DNA of 64,000 nt from Tigriopus japonicus (lineage: Eukaryota; Arthropoda; Copepoda; Harpacticoida; Harpacticidae): contig CM021312.1 of the NCBI GenBank assembly GCA_010645155.1, positions 2,776,160 to 2,840,159 of the forward strand. Direction: 5' to 3'. Shown here piece after piece: positions 41,401 through 56,400 of the stretch (position 1 is the first letter of the stretch; each line of letters starts with the position of its first letter). The notes beneath the pieces were generated by a model, which saw only the letters and a list, made by a program, of their open reading frames with translations, was not told the DNA's origin and searched no databases. A program made the translations under genes and the position numbers.

Positions 41401-44400
41401 ATACTTGTACTTCAGTCATGGTGTGTGCGTGTGCAGGTGGTAGTGTGTGTATATACTCGATGCGAACATTTGCCACTTGCCTCATAGTTGGAAGCTGACG
41501 AGCTAAAGCGGGAACTCCTGGGAGGAGGATCAGACTCAGGCCAGCATCAACCAACCGTACAAAAGTCACCTTCATTGCTTAGACCATGGTTCTAGTGGAT
41601 GACTCAAGAACTGGTAGGACTATTTGTCGAGTAATTCAAATGTTAAAACATATCACATTCCGTTCCGCTTAGATCCGGAAATCTAATCAGACCTAAGTAA
41701 GGTTAGTGTTCAACTTTGCTAAGGGTCCTTCCAAACCTAGCGTCATTTATGTGAATTGCCATTGCAGTCCTGGTATTGCCACAACCATCGTTCACATCCT
41801 AGAAATTGTCTAATAATAAAAGCTTGCCGAGAAAACCAGTTAAAGCGCATTTTTCTTGTAGACAATGCAAAAATTGAATTTAAAGATGAAAGGAAAGAGT
41901 TCATCTTCTTCATATAACAACGACGACGAAGAAGAAGAACAACAAAAACATGAAGCAGGCGCTTGAATCCCATTTTTCAGCAAATAATTTCGTCTTGCCA
42001 TCATCATCCTTGATGGAGGGCAACGAACGAGACGGCAAAATGTTCTCGCCTAATGACATTTCTGCCACAACTCGCGGGCAACTCCAGGAAATAACGGTAA
42101 TTTCTTTTCCGTGATGAAAGATGATGTGTGCTTTATGAAGTGCTTGCTTGCAAGTGCACCCAGCTCACAAATTCCGTTTTCCCACCCAGGTTGCTTCGGG
42201 TCATGAGTCTCATAAACCAATGACGTGGCATGTTAGCCCCATCCAAAATACTAAATAAAGGGATCATCAACTTATATCGGTCCTCCCAAAATACAGCATA
42301 TTTTTTGTCCATTCTCAAACATCAAAAATGATTCACGCCAACTCGCAAGCAGATTTTATGTAGCTGGATGGAGGATCCTCCCTCCCACCTTGGTGGCGGT
42401 GTGAGCTCCATGGGTTGGCCCATGGCGGGATCAATGCACTCCTAAACATCGGACTTTCACTTTTGTTACGTGACTAGGTAGGTATGGGCTCTGTTCGGCC
42501 TACCTTACAAACTCCTGTGTATTTCGCTTACAAATAACACCGAACCCGCTTGCTACTTTGCTACTACCACATGTACTATTGGCCGGGTGGTTGGTCGAGT
42601 ATGCGAGTGTGAGGCAGGTGATGCCAAGATGGTCTTCGTACCCACTACATGCGACGCACTCTTTTTGTGCCTGGCCAATGTGGTTAGACCAAGAAGACGA
42701 CTGCGGATCAGGTTTTTGGAACGAAAAGTGCTTGTCCGACGAATTGGCGTCCGTTGTCTTGCACAATACTGCCATGTCGATGGTGATGGTCGATCACTTG
42801 ATGATAATCAACCAACAAACTCTAATATTAATCGCCACTTACAGAATAAAGTTTGATTAATCATTTCTGCAATCCCGACCCGATCAATAACGTAATTTGA
42901 AGATGCCCTCCCCGCCTTTCCTTCACCTCGCCCTCTAGATTTTAGTCCCAACTCTTAATCTCGTATCAATCAAACTCGGGAGTGACAGTTCGGTTTATCG
43001 GAACCCAACCCATCACTACGATGGTGTCACTTTTCCATGAACATGACCATTTCATTTTTCTAGCTCAGGAGTCATTTTGTCTTTGTGAAGGATACCATCT
43101 GAATGTAATCTACCGGTACAAACACACAGCCATCACCGCAGACAATGTCAGGAAGATTCGAGTAGTAGCGCGTTGAACTCCCTGACAAAGTGTTTCATCA
43201 CCGGGTTGTTGAGCAAGGCCCCTTGGCTGAAATCAGACTCTAGTGTTCCTTTTTTGTGCTCGAGCACAAGTAATAATTCACACTCGGAGACTGATTGCAA
43301 AAACGAGCAAGGAAAGAAACACAAAAGGGAATTAACAGCCATTGACGTGATAGATCTGAGAATTTCTCAACTCCTTGACGCTTGGCCAATTTGTCTCTGG
43401 GGACATTTCTTGCGATTACAGATACTCGAACGACGTAGGAAGAGAGAGCCTTGTCATGAAGGAGGGAGGGGGCGGGGGAGGCGACGATTGAAATGCTATC
43501 GGAGCACTCTGGTGGCATATTGATCCATTCACTTACCCTTGGCAGTAAAGACAGTCTTCTTGGTGACACCGGTTCCGGAAGCAGCGCTACTACTACTCGC
43601 TGCACTGGAAGCGCTCAAAGGAGCCGTATTAGGGGAGGTAATGTTGTTGGTGGTGGTATCAGGGTGGGAAGGAATCACAATGCGAAGACCCGTGTGGTGG
43701 TTTTGCAACGAAGAGTTGGACACCGGTGTGAGTTTACCCGTCATCTGAACAGTCGAACCGGTCATCGTGGTCATTCCAGTTAATCTGGAGGTCTGCAGTC
43801 CCCGGAGATCCTGGTGGGAACTGCTCGGGGCCATACCGGGGGAAAAGGAAGGCTTGATATCGGGAGGACTCGGCACCTCCACTTTCAAGAGGGTTGCCGG
43901 AGCAGTAGCCACGCGGGTCAGACCCGTGTTGTTGCTATAAGAGGTCGAGGGTTGAAGGTTGGTCACCGGCGTCAGCATGTTGAAGGGATTGGACCCGTTT
44001 AACGTGGTAGGGTCGTCCCAACTCATGAAGAAATCATCCAAGGATTCCATTTTGACGATGCTGTTTTTGATGTCGTCGTCAGTGCCGAGATTGAGGTGAT
44101 CGGCAGAGCCCAGATCAGGCATGGCGAGGCCTCCGACATCGGCACCGGCCATGTTGACGGATTGACCACTAGTGGAAGGCTCGACCTTGGAGCAGAACAA
44201 GGAATTGACCATTATCTGTAGTACATGAAGTTGGCTTTCACGTCTGGCCGACTCACTCACACACAATCGCCAATACTAACTGTACTCTCTTCTCAAGATC
44301 AAACAATTGTCGCGTTTTGTTTACAACCCGCTCAGAGAGGGATGGTGGGCAATTAACACATTCAGTTTCACTTCAAATTTCCGAACTCGTCACAATCGGG

Positions 44401-47400
44401 TGTCACTACACCCATGGTGGTGGCTCACCAAATTATTTCCGTATTTCTTTCCCTCTGAAATGAAACACCACTCGCACTACAACGCTCGTTGAACCACCAA
44501 TCACCGCACAGCGATGATGTGCTCAGTCACACATTTGCGATCAAACTGAGGAGAGCTCTGTTGTTTTGCGTTGGCTGTCGCCGTCGCTCGCCTTCCCTCA
44601 GGAAGATGAGGAACATGAAGAGGACGAAGGCGAAGAAGAGGCTCTCCATCGATGGTTTCCCAACTCTGAGAGATGGGCTCGCGACTACTACTGCAAACAC
44701 CAACAACTGCCGTCGCTCCAACAGACTGTGGTAGTGGTACTCTACAACAACTGCCTCTCCAACCATTAACCAGCCCGTGGAAGGCAGCCATTCAGCTAGA
44801 GCTTCAAGGCATACCCACGGTCGTTTTTCGGGTCCGAGGGATTGCTATAAGCACCACACTCGCCACTACCCCGCGAGCACCCACCTCTCAACAACAACAT
44901 CACAACATGTACCAGGAAAGGCCCTCGGACTCCAATGGAAGTCCACCACCCTCTGTGGGTCCTATGTGCCAGCTAGAGACGTACGGATGAACGTAGGTTG
45001 TACACATTGCCAGAGTACTGGACCGACGCTACAGGTGGTCTAAGTTCTCCTCGTGGTGAGACCAGAGTCATGGAACGCCGAGGAAAATGGATTTCCTTTA
45101 CCGTAAACTCAAAAAAAGTTATCCAAACCATCAGATTTTAGCAATTTCAACCCTGGGATTCTCCCAGGGGTGAACTGACTGCGTCTATCGACTGGACAGT
45201 TCACTCTCGTGATGGACGTGATGGTCAAACGAGCGGCCATTACATATGTTAATGCCATTCTGGGTAAAAAACGAGGGGTATGTCAAGGGACCAAGAATGA
45301 TCCCATCTATAGAACCTATTTGAACGGACGTAGGTACGAGGTACTACCTACGTACGTACTTCCCCGCACTTTCGTGTTTTCCTACAACACGGACGTGGTA
45401 GGAGTAATTGTGGAGGAAGAGCTCTCTGAATTACTGATGGGTTCGTCTTCAGTACTTGGATGGTACGTAGATCCTGCCTTCTTCTCCTCTCCTTTACCTG
45501 TTTGCGCTCGGTTGGAAAGATTTCCAGCAGCAAGTTTTTCTCCGTCTTCTTCCTACTCTCCTCCTCATTCAGCACCATGAGTCGTCACAACAACAGCAAC
45601 AACAACAACAGTGGAAGGCTTTTATGAGCTCTGGAGAAGCTTTGAGATCTCCAGTTAATGTTGTCGTACCTGCTACTACTGTTGTTAGTCTAATGTTGCC
45701 TCGTCGTGTGCTGACTCNNNNNNNNNNNNNNNNNNNNNNNNNNNNNNNNNNNNNNNNNNNNNNNNNNNNNNNNNNNNNNNNNNNNNNNNNNNNNNNNNNN
45801 NNNNNNNNNNNNNNNNNNNNNNNNNNNNNNNNNNNNNNNNNNNNNNNNNNNNNNNNNNNNNNNNNNNNNNNNNNNNNNNNNNNNNNNNNNNNNNNNAACA
45901 ACAACAACTACAGTGGAAGGCTTTTATGAGCTCTGGAGAAGCTTTGAGATCTCCAGTTAATGTTGTCGTACCTGCTACTACTGTTGTTAGTCTAATGTTG
46001 CCTCGTCGTGTGCTGACTCGAGGCTCGCTCTGTCATCGAGCACCGTTATTCGGCAGCCTCTCAGACGGGACGAAAAACCTGATGGTGGAAACACCAATAG
46101 CAGCACGTACACACCAACCAGTAAAGAGCCCATTTTCCCCGATGTTTTTCGTCTCTTCGTGCCCTTACCAAAAGCAATGGCGACTGCGAGTCTTTAAACG
46201 TTCGAGAGATGAAAGCAAACATTCAAATTTTGCCCAGATGGATTACATGAATAGAGTCGGAAAGGCGACATCTTGGAATGTCTCTCCAGTTTGAGTGGAT
46301 ATGAAGAAGAAAAAGAGCGACAGGACAAAAACGGAGATTTCTTCCTCGCGATCATCGTAGAACCTGGTTTTGTTGTAGTTGCTGTTGTTGTAGTGGTGGT
46401 GGTGGTGGTGGTCCATCTTCTACTTTCATGCGTCTCGTCTCAAAAGAAAATGAGGAGGATACGTTGAATCCCGCTTTACAAGAAGATGATCTGTTTCGCC
46501 TGGAGGCTTCTGAAGAAAACCGTAAACGACAACATTCCGAGGAGATTCAGAATTTGTCACGAGAAATCACCGTTGGATGACGCTACCAAATGTGCACTCT
46601 TGTTCCTCTTCCCAAAGGGGACAATAAAGAAGCGCTTAGAAATTCTCCTACTATTGACCATAAACCTCTTGGAGATGGTCGAATCTTGAGTTGGTGGAGG
46701 ACCTCAATAGAAACTGGCTATTTAAGTAATTGTTAGTAAATCAATGGGTTTATGTCGCAACCATGCACTTTTTTACTAGTAGTGTACACGTAAGGCGTAT
46801 TTGAAGGCGGTAATCAAAGCTTTTTCTCATTTTCCTCGGGAACGTTCCCAAAGAGGCTTCTGTTGCTAACCAGACAGAGTTTCTCCTCGTCTCCAGGATT
46901 GGAGATCAGAGAAAGAGAGCGCGAAGAGAGGCATTTTGGGGTTTGAAAAGCAATCTCATATTCTCTCGACTTCTTTCTTTTCAACATCTTCCGTGTACGT
47001 CCACACAATTGCCGTTTTCTCAGTCTTCTTGTGTTCGTGACTCTCGAGTATGAAACAACTTTTTACAGTAACAAAGCGATGGATCTCGGTTACATCTGAA
47101 TTCAACAGACGCCACTTCAGCTTATGAATGGTCAACGAGGGTTTGTACATCGATCTCTGGCGACGAACATGTCCAAACTAGCCAAGACAAAGACAAAGTA
47201 GTAGAATGTGTGCAAACGACAAGTTCATCATCATTCATGGACTTTGATCGAATTGGAGCAGGAAAACGGAAAACTCGATCCAAGCAATCCAATCCGATTC
47301 TATTCATTTGATCCGACAGCTTAGCAATTTAGATTTTGTCGCCACGACGACTTCAAAGTTGGAACTGTAATTGGCGACTTTCGATGCACTCCCAATGGCA

Positions 47401-50400
47401 ATCAGTCACACAATAAGTACCCAGGTAAGAGTCAACGGAAACTATTGTGATTGAAAACCATTCATAAAGCTCACAATTTTCTTGTCTCCGAAAGGCTCCG
47501 AATTGAAGGCACCGTTGTCCAATCCTCGCTCAGAGAAAGACCTTCTTGAACATTTGCACTCTCTCACTTCTACGTGGACAGCATTTCAGATCTTCCTTCT
47601 ACAATCAGTCTCGACGAATTCATTACTAAAAGAATGCAGAATGTGGAAAATTTAGAAGACCTGTGCTGATTTCCTCCTTTTCCAACAGAGCATCAATATT
47701 TTTTGTCTCCAAAAAGAGGTGTATCATTAAGAACAGTCTTGACGTACTAGTACATCTCAGTGAAACTCAGGATATAAACGCAATTCAGTCTGGAGAGCGA
47801 GTGACTGTTGTAAAGCCACTAATAAATCAGTTCATGGATCGTGCAAAAGGTAGTTCATTTTGAGTAATAAAGAAGTATTTCTCAACGTATGTTGAACTTA
47901 GTAGAGAGGGATTGAGAATCCTGGAAAGCTCTCTCTATGAAGGCTAACTCTATTGATCCATGTTCAAACAAATGTGTATGTTAAGAGTGCGTTTTGAACC
48001 ACTTGACTGAGATAATCGGTGGTAATTACAGATAAAGCATCTCTGTTGGAAAGATCTTCTCCATGTTTTCTCAACTATCCAAATAGGAACTAAGTATCTC
48101 CGATGAGTGTCGAGCAACGAAAATCGAGGATCAAGGACCGAAGGTGATGATATGACAAAGTTGCGAAAAACGGAACAAAAAAACTTCAGGAAAGATCTCC
48201 AACGGGCTGCTCGTCATCGGGGATTTGTTGCCATGTCTAGGTTCAAAGAACTCCTCAAACAAACATCGCCTTTACTATCCACGTATCTATCTATCCATCC
48301 ATCCATTCATGGTGGCCGAAAGAACAGCAACAGCCACAACAACAGTTGAATATTGTACTCCTAGGGAGTAGATGCAAGTTGGGCAAAAGTTTTGCCGGCG
48401 TTCGATGATAAGTAATTTGTTCTTCAATCGCCAGACTCAAGTCTCTGCGGACAACTAAACTTACTTGACACTGACTTCTCTGACTGAACTCTTGGTCTGT
48501 TTGGGAATTGTCATTTCCCTCGATCGCTTGACATGCTCTTCTTGCCTTGCAGCTACATAACTCTCCGAGGCCTCAGGCCTGACGACAATCAGCATTGCAC
48601 TTCGCAATCTCTACACACACACAACTATACATGAGCAAGTGTCGTTCATCTCCACGTTGAAAGCCGTATCATGAGAACGGTAAATCACGGCTCAGTAACG
48701 GAGACACCCAAAATTGGCCTCCTCGCACGGTTTCCAATCAAAAGCCAAAAGGTCAGGTCATCATCCGTTGGTTGTTTGAGACTCTTGAAGTTCATAAAAC
48801 CAATCATTCATTACCCTCTTGAGTACTCTATGTTTCCCTCACGCTCTCTTGAGCCTCTTTCGCTCCCCCTCTACCCAACGAACGAACGCACGTTGTTGTG
48901 ATTGTTGTTCGTTCCATCGAACGAGTGCATCTTTTTCGGGCAGACCTTTAGGCGAGTTCTTCGTTCGTCCTAACTCATGATTTTGCCAGAGCCCAGAGGA
49001 CGTATACGTTTGTACAATACCCAAGCATTGATGATGATACACTGGTAGTTGAACAGTGTACATCCATGCCTCTTCTACTTCTACTACCAACACATACATT
49101 CACTCAATGAGGTAGTCGAGTGTGTGTTGCTGCGATATGTGTATTGCAATCCAGAGTTGGCTGGGGTTTCGAAGCATGAGAATCACGTCACTGACGACGA
49201 CGACGACAACGGCAACAGCCTCGCGCACGACGACCAACGTAACTTCTACTGCTACTTCATCTAATGTACAATGTGTACATACTCGTTCGTTCGAAGTCAA
49301 TGACCTCGGCTCTTCTCACATATTCACATGCATTGGATGGCCTGAGAGGCAGCCAGCGCCCAACGGCCCTGTCTAAAAGACGGTAGTAACCAAGCTCTCC
49401 CTCTCTCTCTCTCTTTCTTTCTCTCCCTTCCTCTCTCTCACACACGCACACACATCCATATATAAGGAAAGAGATTGGGAGAACGGAACAAAATAGAGAA
49501 AAAAATGAAGAGAAGGCACAGAAAAGGCTGTTAGGTTAGATCTTAATCGTACCTTCACACCATGGTCCGTACATTCGGCATGAAGTTTTTTTAGCGGGTC
49601 TTGACACTAGGAAGGGGGACGATCAAAGTACGTCAGTCAGTTGCTCATGCATGCCTCATGTGACGGCTTTGTTATTGTTGCAAAATCTCGTTTCAATGGG
49701 AAGAACCAGCCAGGAGATCAGCTCTATCTACCACTTCTCTCTGTGGAGTCGTTTCATTCACAAAGGCGAATCAAATTCCGACCTGTTGCGGTGCGACACT
49801 CGTAAATCGAGATGACACTCGATGCAAACCATCTCAGCCCACTCAAGTATGCTTCAACAGTCTGGTTTGATCAGCTCCATCACAGAATACTACTTAGATA
49901 TTAAATCGTCTTGCAACGCCGAATGAAGAGGCTAATTGCATGTGGAGCCTACTTCTGGTTAAGAGCGTTTATCAAAGACACGTGTGAGTTTTGCATCTTG
50001 AACACGCAAATCTTTTAGCACCTCCAACTTTACTACTAGAGTTGTCTGATAAAATAAGCCCCCAAACTATCAATGGCAAATGATCATGTTTGTGGGCGTG
50101 ACCGGAGTCTAGTATCATGGCATCACCTCACATTTGAAAGTCAATCTGGAAAGTTTTTGCTGAGAATTCATCTCAAAATCCGAGGATTGATGCTCTGAGC
50201 GACATGCATTGGCATTTGTCAAAGCCACCTGATTTCAAGGACTTTGGTGTAACGACCAGGAAAACTACGTGAAACGGAAGTCTTGAGGCTAATAGTGTAG
50301 CGTTCGAGGAAAAGTAAGAATGTCAATCTGGATAAAAACTTGTTGCTTGCACCTTGAAAGTTGAGGGGAGATGTCAATACTGATTGACTTGATAATACAG

Positions 50401-53400
50401 AACTACTATCCGCTACTTTTTGGAGATGGTTGCTGGAGAAGAACCAATTGAAGAAGATCTCGAACTGACGATGGCACCTGTCTCCCGATCTAATGGCCCG
50501 ACTTCTCGTTGTCGACTCACTAGAGCATGATGCATAATTGTTTTAGGCATGCCATTAAAGGCTCGATGTTTAAGTAACAGGATTAACTCGTTGGCTCATC
50601 AACAGATTCCACAACAGTTGTCAGACTCACCTGAAACAAATTAATTTCGTTTGATTTATGGCCATTTAATCAAGAAGATCATGAGAACGCAACAGTGTGC
50701 TTCAAGTGCCATTAAATGGCCTATTCAAGAAGTCCAGGTACGTGAAGTGAATGCACCTTTCAATGTTGGGAGGGGGGTCAGAATATGATGGATTCTTGAT
50801 TTTTAAGTTGGCTACACGAAACCAAACAATCTAGCTACAATGAAGGTGAAATATCCATCTCATTTGTTAAGCCAACATTTCGAGTCTTTGAGAGGTTTGA
50901 GAGCTCTGCAAGAACTTCATAACGCCCAAAAGACCGTTCAAGTCTTTTTGAATAGAACAGAAGCAAAGAAGAATACTTGAGTCGATTGCATTGCCTCTCA
51001 CTCAAAATCAATCGTGTCGAATTGAGGGTTGGCTGAAAATCGCAAAGACACGCTGCCTCCAAGTCAAGAAGCGCATTCAATCGGGGTTCCTCACGAGCAA
51101 TCCGTTGAAAGAACAGAGCACCACGATGAACTCAAATTGAGGTGCTTTAAACATTATCCCGTTTATAGACTTGAACCAAACGTTCCTCGTCCTTTCCCGT
51201 TTGAACAAATACCAGTCAACCCAAGACATTGGAATTGTACCAGGGTCCAATGACCCTCCTGTCTTTCTCTCTTTGCCTCACAGTTGTTCTGTTTCTACTT
51301 CGTCTTCGCTGACAAGAAGACGACAATGTGGTAGGCGTATGCTTGTTCCTTTGGTAAAGTTACGCCATGTAAACAAGTCAAAAGTGATAATGCTAATAAT
51401 GGCTGGCAATCATCCAGTCCATGCAGTAACCAACCAACCAGTCGCGCCCTGCAATTGGTCCACTCACTAGACGTGGCAATCAAGTCTCTCTCAACCTGTT
51501 CTCCTCGCCATCGCCATCGCCACCGTCATCATCATCATCATCATCATCACCATCGCCAACAACACTTCGTCCACTGTGGCACCAGTTAGTATGGGTGCTC
51601 ATCGGGGAGTCACCAGCCAGTCAGACCCACACGAAATGGCCTCAAGGAACCATCGCCAAATGGTTTTCAGGCCTACCATGTCTACTTCATCTTACCATGC
51701 ACAAGCCAAAATGCAATGTTCGTTAAGAAAAATAGTCAGCGCTGAGCAAGAGTTGGTGGTTAGTACCTGGGAGAGCCTTTAGTACAAAAAAATATCACAA
51801 ATATGGTCTAAGGGTGACCACCAACCACGTGGTAAATTTCCGGCTCACCCTCTTTTCTTCTTATCGTGTTACTTCTAATTGTTGTAAAACCTTCAAATGC
51901 TGGACAGCAGATTCACAGGTCATGAAGTCGGGGTGTTTCTCATCCCCCTTGCAGCTAAGAAATAGGCCCCTAGTATTTGCCCATCTTTCCCATAGAAGAC
52001 GAATGTCTTCGGGTTTTCGTATTAAGCCGAAACAACAACAGAGGTTGTTGACCGGGAGGTTGCTGTTATCAGCAGCAACACCACAACCGTCGTTACTCCT
52101 TCTGCCTCTCTAGCGACTGCATGTGTGTGCGTGCATTCATGTGGTGTGAAGGCTTTCCTCATGAAGGAGAGAGGGCCCGTCAAGCCACCAGAGATGGTGA
52201 GAGATTACACACACACGGATCTTTTTCAGTGCTTGAAAATCCTTACTGGATATTTCACCGTAATGCCTCAGACTCTTAACATACTCAATATCAATTCATG
52301 AACAGTCCGATGTTAATCCCTAAATTAAGGCCCTACGATTGATGTGCAGTATCTGAGAGGCTCACTTGTGAGCACGAGGTTCACTCATGAGTAAGCACGG
52401 CAGCTGTGTCAAAAGGGCCCTTTTCAGCTCTGTTCTTGGGCGCTCGTTCGTGAAGCATTAGCTCGCTTGCTCGCCAAGTTCTTGCTCACTTGCTCCCTTG
52501 GTCTAACTCCACATCCATCGGTTGGGGAGAGGTCACAGAGGCCCCCAAAGAGCGCGATTTTTTGCGCAGAGTGCCCAGGAACTTGAGAGCTTGCGCATAA
52601 CGGTGCCCTAAGGGTGCACTTGCCAACTAAGTCAGAGAGCTGCGTACGCCAAATAATTTGCGCTTGACAACCTAGTTGAAACGGGAGCTTACGCAAAGCA
52701 GATTATGAAGCAAGCTTTCAAAGTGTCAACGATCCCATCCATGAGTTTAAATGCTATGAAGGCACATTTCAACTTGACACCAGCTTTTTCCCCCACATTT
52801 GCCAGGACACTTGTAAAAAAAGAGGGCTGTTTAGTCTGAGTGGCTCATTTTCACACCCGTTAAAAAAGTCGTGATCTTTAGTTAGGGTGAGTATAAGAGA
52901 GAGATCAAGCAAGCCATTGGGAATACTGGCGCATTGCAAGCATTTCTGGCATGTCAAGATTGTTTTTGCGCCTTAATTTGCTTCCTATGGGAGAATCCAT
53001 TCGGTTACTGCTTACACCACTTGTGTTTATGAGACGAGTTTTTTTCCGGGGGTTCATTCCTCCCTCCTACTTTGAATTCAGGTTGGAAGCCTGGCAAAAC
53101 AAGTGGAGAGTAGTGGACACGAAGAAGGGGGGTCAAAATACGGCCTTGGATTACTCCTGAGGTCTATATGAGGCAACGATCAAACTCTTCTCGCCTCCCT
53201 GTATCACCTTGGTGGAATCTCGGAATTGTTAGAATGCCAATTTAGGGGTCATCGACTCCTTCACGTGAAGAGGAGCGAGTCCGCGTCACGACGGCATTCA
53301 CTCGCCATTGAAATTGCCTCGAGACCTCTCTGAAGCCGAGAATTCGAGCTCGGGGGAGCCTCTCTTCCATTCGGGTGTTTATTAAGGATATGTACCGAAA

Positions 53401-56400
53401 CAATGCCATGGTATTACCATCTGAGACCCACCTTCGTACTTTTTATTCCGGAAACGATGCGGGGTAACATCAATACTGCGCAGTAGTTCTATCCCTATCA
53501 CTACTACTACTTCTAGTACTAGCCTTGAGAAGAAAAAGCCAGAATCCTTCCAGACACTTTTTATTCCGACAACCAGGATTTTTTGCTAGGTCCTTCGAAC
53601 AAAAACTCGTCGCTATGTTTTTTGCTGGACAGCTTTCGATCCGTCGAGGCCAGTGTGGTGAGGCTGACGTCTCCCAAGCCTCGGCCGGCCTCCGGTGACG
53701 TCACGTGGAACTGCCTTGTTAGCTGGCTTGGGGTCCTCTGCTTTTCGAGGCTGTCAAAAGAGTCGAAGCCGCCTCCATTGAAGTCGCACATACACGCTCA
53801 CACGCCTCTTCTGCCTTGAGCACGGGAGGTCGTTGGCCTTTATCCTTCATGAGAGGAGGAGAGGCCAAGGAACTACGGAGGTTATTTTCAGGCGAATGAC
53901 GAAAAAAGTGAAGTCTGTACTACAATTACGACTAGAACATGTCTTGTCGTTGGGATGGGATACGGCTCTCTTTTTTTCCCTCTTTCTCTCAAGTTCACCC
54001 GTGGGTAGTAGTTAGAGCTCGTGAAGTCCTTGAGCCAACTAGCAATCAACTTTCATCAAGATCCATTCCAAGAACTAATCCAGAATGGTGCCGTCACACA
54101 AAACAAGGAATTCCAGGCCTTACCTGGTTCACTGATATGGCTTTGAGAATTAGTCAAGGCATTAGCTAGTAGCTCTCCTACTGCTGTTTAACTTCTAGTC
54201 AAAAGGGTCATTGCCCCTTTCAAGCCTTCTTGACTCATCAAGTTGGGCAACGTGTCGATTGTTTGCATTTGACGCCGTAACTTGTTCTCCTTAAAACAGA
54301 ATGGAATTCACCGATGATTTGTCATCGTCAACTGACTCAATTTAGGCCTACATTTAGCACATCAAGTCAAGTTTGTATGCGTTACCTAGAAATTGAGGGG
54401 AATCAGTGTATCTACCTACTTTTCATGTTTTATGAAGTGCCAGATGATGGTTTCGTACTAGCAATTTGGATTGCTAAAAACAAAAACCTGTCGCACGATA
54501 AAGCTGTGGGAAATCCCCTTATGTTATGGGTGCTGACGGGTCCGTTACAATAACCCTTGCATCTGACAATCAAATCTAACGCAAGCTTTCTGTAACGACG
54601 TATACATGTTTGGATCGATTTTAAGAAATTTCAAATATGACGACGTTCCATCGAATTCTTCGGTCTTGACTAAAAAGATAACTTTGTTGATCAAGTCTCA
54701 TCTGATCACTATGACTCAAACTCTAAGTGGATCCAAGCTTTGTAAAAACCAGCATGGGGAACTCCAATTAAAATTGATCAGGAGTGAAAACATCATTTTT
54801 GCTTAACAATATCAACAAGTGTTTGCATCAATCCGAGTAAAACAACTGTTTTTCATGTCTGAGCTCAACTTTTAGCCCTACCTCATGGTAGACTTTGCTC
54901 CCAGACAGGTCCTTGAAATCTAAAGGCGATTTTTTCTACCATCATATTTCCGTCATTTGGGTTGGCAAACAGCTCATCTTACCATGTGTATACATGTTAA
55001 AAACATCTAGCAAAATCACCATAATAGTGGTATAAAAGGTAATTCCATGCAAGGAAGCTACTGTACATTGTGTTTGTTAGCATGCTTCTTCTTTCTTGGA
55101 GACTGAAGGCTTCTATGTATCAGCTGAGCACAGCTGATTGTTTAGGGGCATCGAACTCGCGACAGCCCCTTTCAGGCAACAACTGCTGCTGTTGTATGGC
55201 GATGGTGCTCGTGTTGGCGGCAATGGCCATGCTCCCTGCCTCAATACATCTAGGCATGGAACAATCACAGCTGAGTGCAGTGGCCTCAGTTGCCGCTAGC
55301 TGTCCTCGCCTCCAGTTCATTTACTTGGGCTTCGACGTTTGAACGTACGTAGTAATAGAACAACGCGAACGAACATATTTACTACCAATACTATTTCTTC
55401 GGCAAACAGAAGCACCCGACATACTCCCCGATACATGGATTGAAATGACGTATATTCTCTCGTGTTTCTGCTCAAAGTTGAACTCACAAGATCTCTGCTC
55501 GCGAGCTGCAGAAACCCCTTCAAATGTATGGATGGGCATGAGCATTCAGAAGTAACGACAAGTACGATGCAAAGGCACAGCTACTAAACTCTCCAAGCGA
55601 ATGTGCTCATACTCACACATGAAGAAGTCACAATGCCATCGTTGTCGGTGGGTATGTGAATCTCCGGGGGGGGAAGCAAGATGAGCATCTGATCATCGAG
55701 AGCTGTCGAGGCTGTTTTGGAACCAGTCTTGCCAAGAATGGGCAAAGCACTCGGAAAGACATATCCGAGAAGAACGAAAGACTCAAAAAAAGCCCTGCTC
55801 ATAAAGTCAATGACCAGTCAACAGCTTCTTCAATACGATTCGCGCCATAAAAAAGAAAGAGATAAAGGTGCCAATTCTCATCTCCTTTAACTTTTTTAGA
55901 GCTGCAGTTCCTGCATCAAGGTACAATGGCCATGGTTTGTGGTTGGGGATTGGGTATCTTCAATTTCCATGGATGACAAGAGGAAAACACTAAGATGAGA
56001 TTCTCGCCTAAGTTTGGAAGAAATCTGGAGCAGGAATCTGCCAGATCATTTGCCACTCATAATGTCTTCATGAATATGATTGACCTTTGCAAATGAGGCT
56101 CATCCTCTTGAGGTCTCAAAATTCATGTTCGTTATCCACTTAACAATCACAGTTGAAAGCCTGATTGTTACAAGAAGGGTTGCTTCAAGGCGTTCCCACA
56201 TCCTGGTATGATCCTGTTCATTCTCAGTTTCCCGGAGAGGTGTCAACTTACCAAGATTTAACGAATATCCTGCTTTCTCCAAGTCACTTCGTAGTACATG
56301 CAGGCACCAACGGACCCCGTCATTTTAAAATCAAATGAAAAACGCTCCCTGTGACATTGACATGCGTTAGCAATGCCGGATTTTCCTAGTCGTGGATCCT

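Noticed and set aside
45569..45929. Open frames running through the N gap
   Set aside because: They exist only because N codons are treated as open; the flanks are the duplicated contig ends.
49257..49558. Arg/Glu-rich minus-strand frames
   Set aside because: They are translations of the CT/GA microsatellite.
55070..55342. Ala/Met-rich frame on plus strand and its antisense Gln-rich frame
   Set aside because: Short, low-complexity and without donor/acceptor partners; a non-coding HR3 exon here is possible but unsupported.
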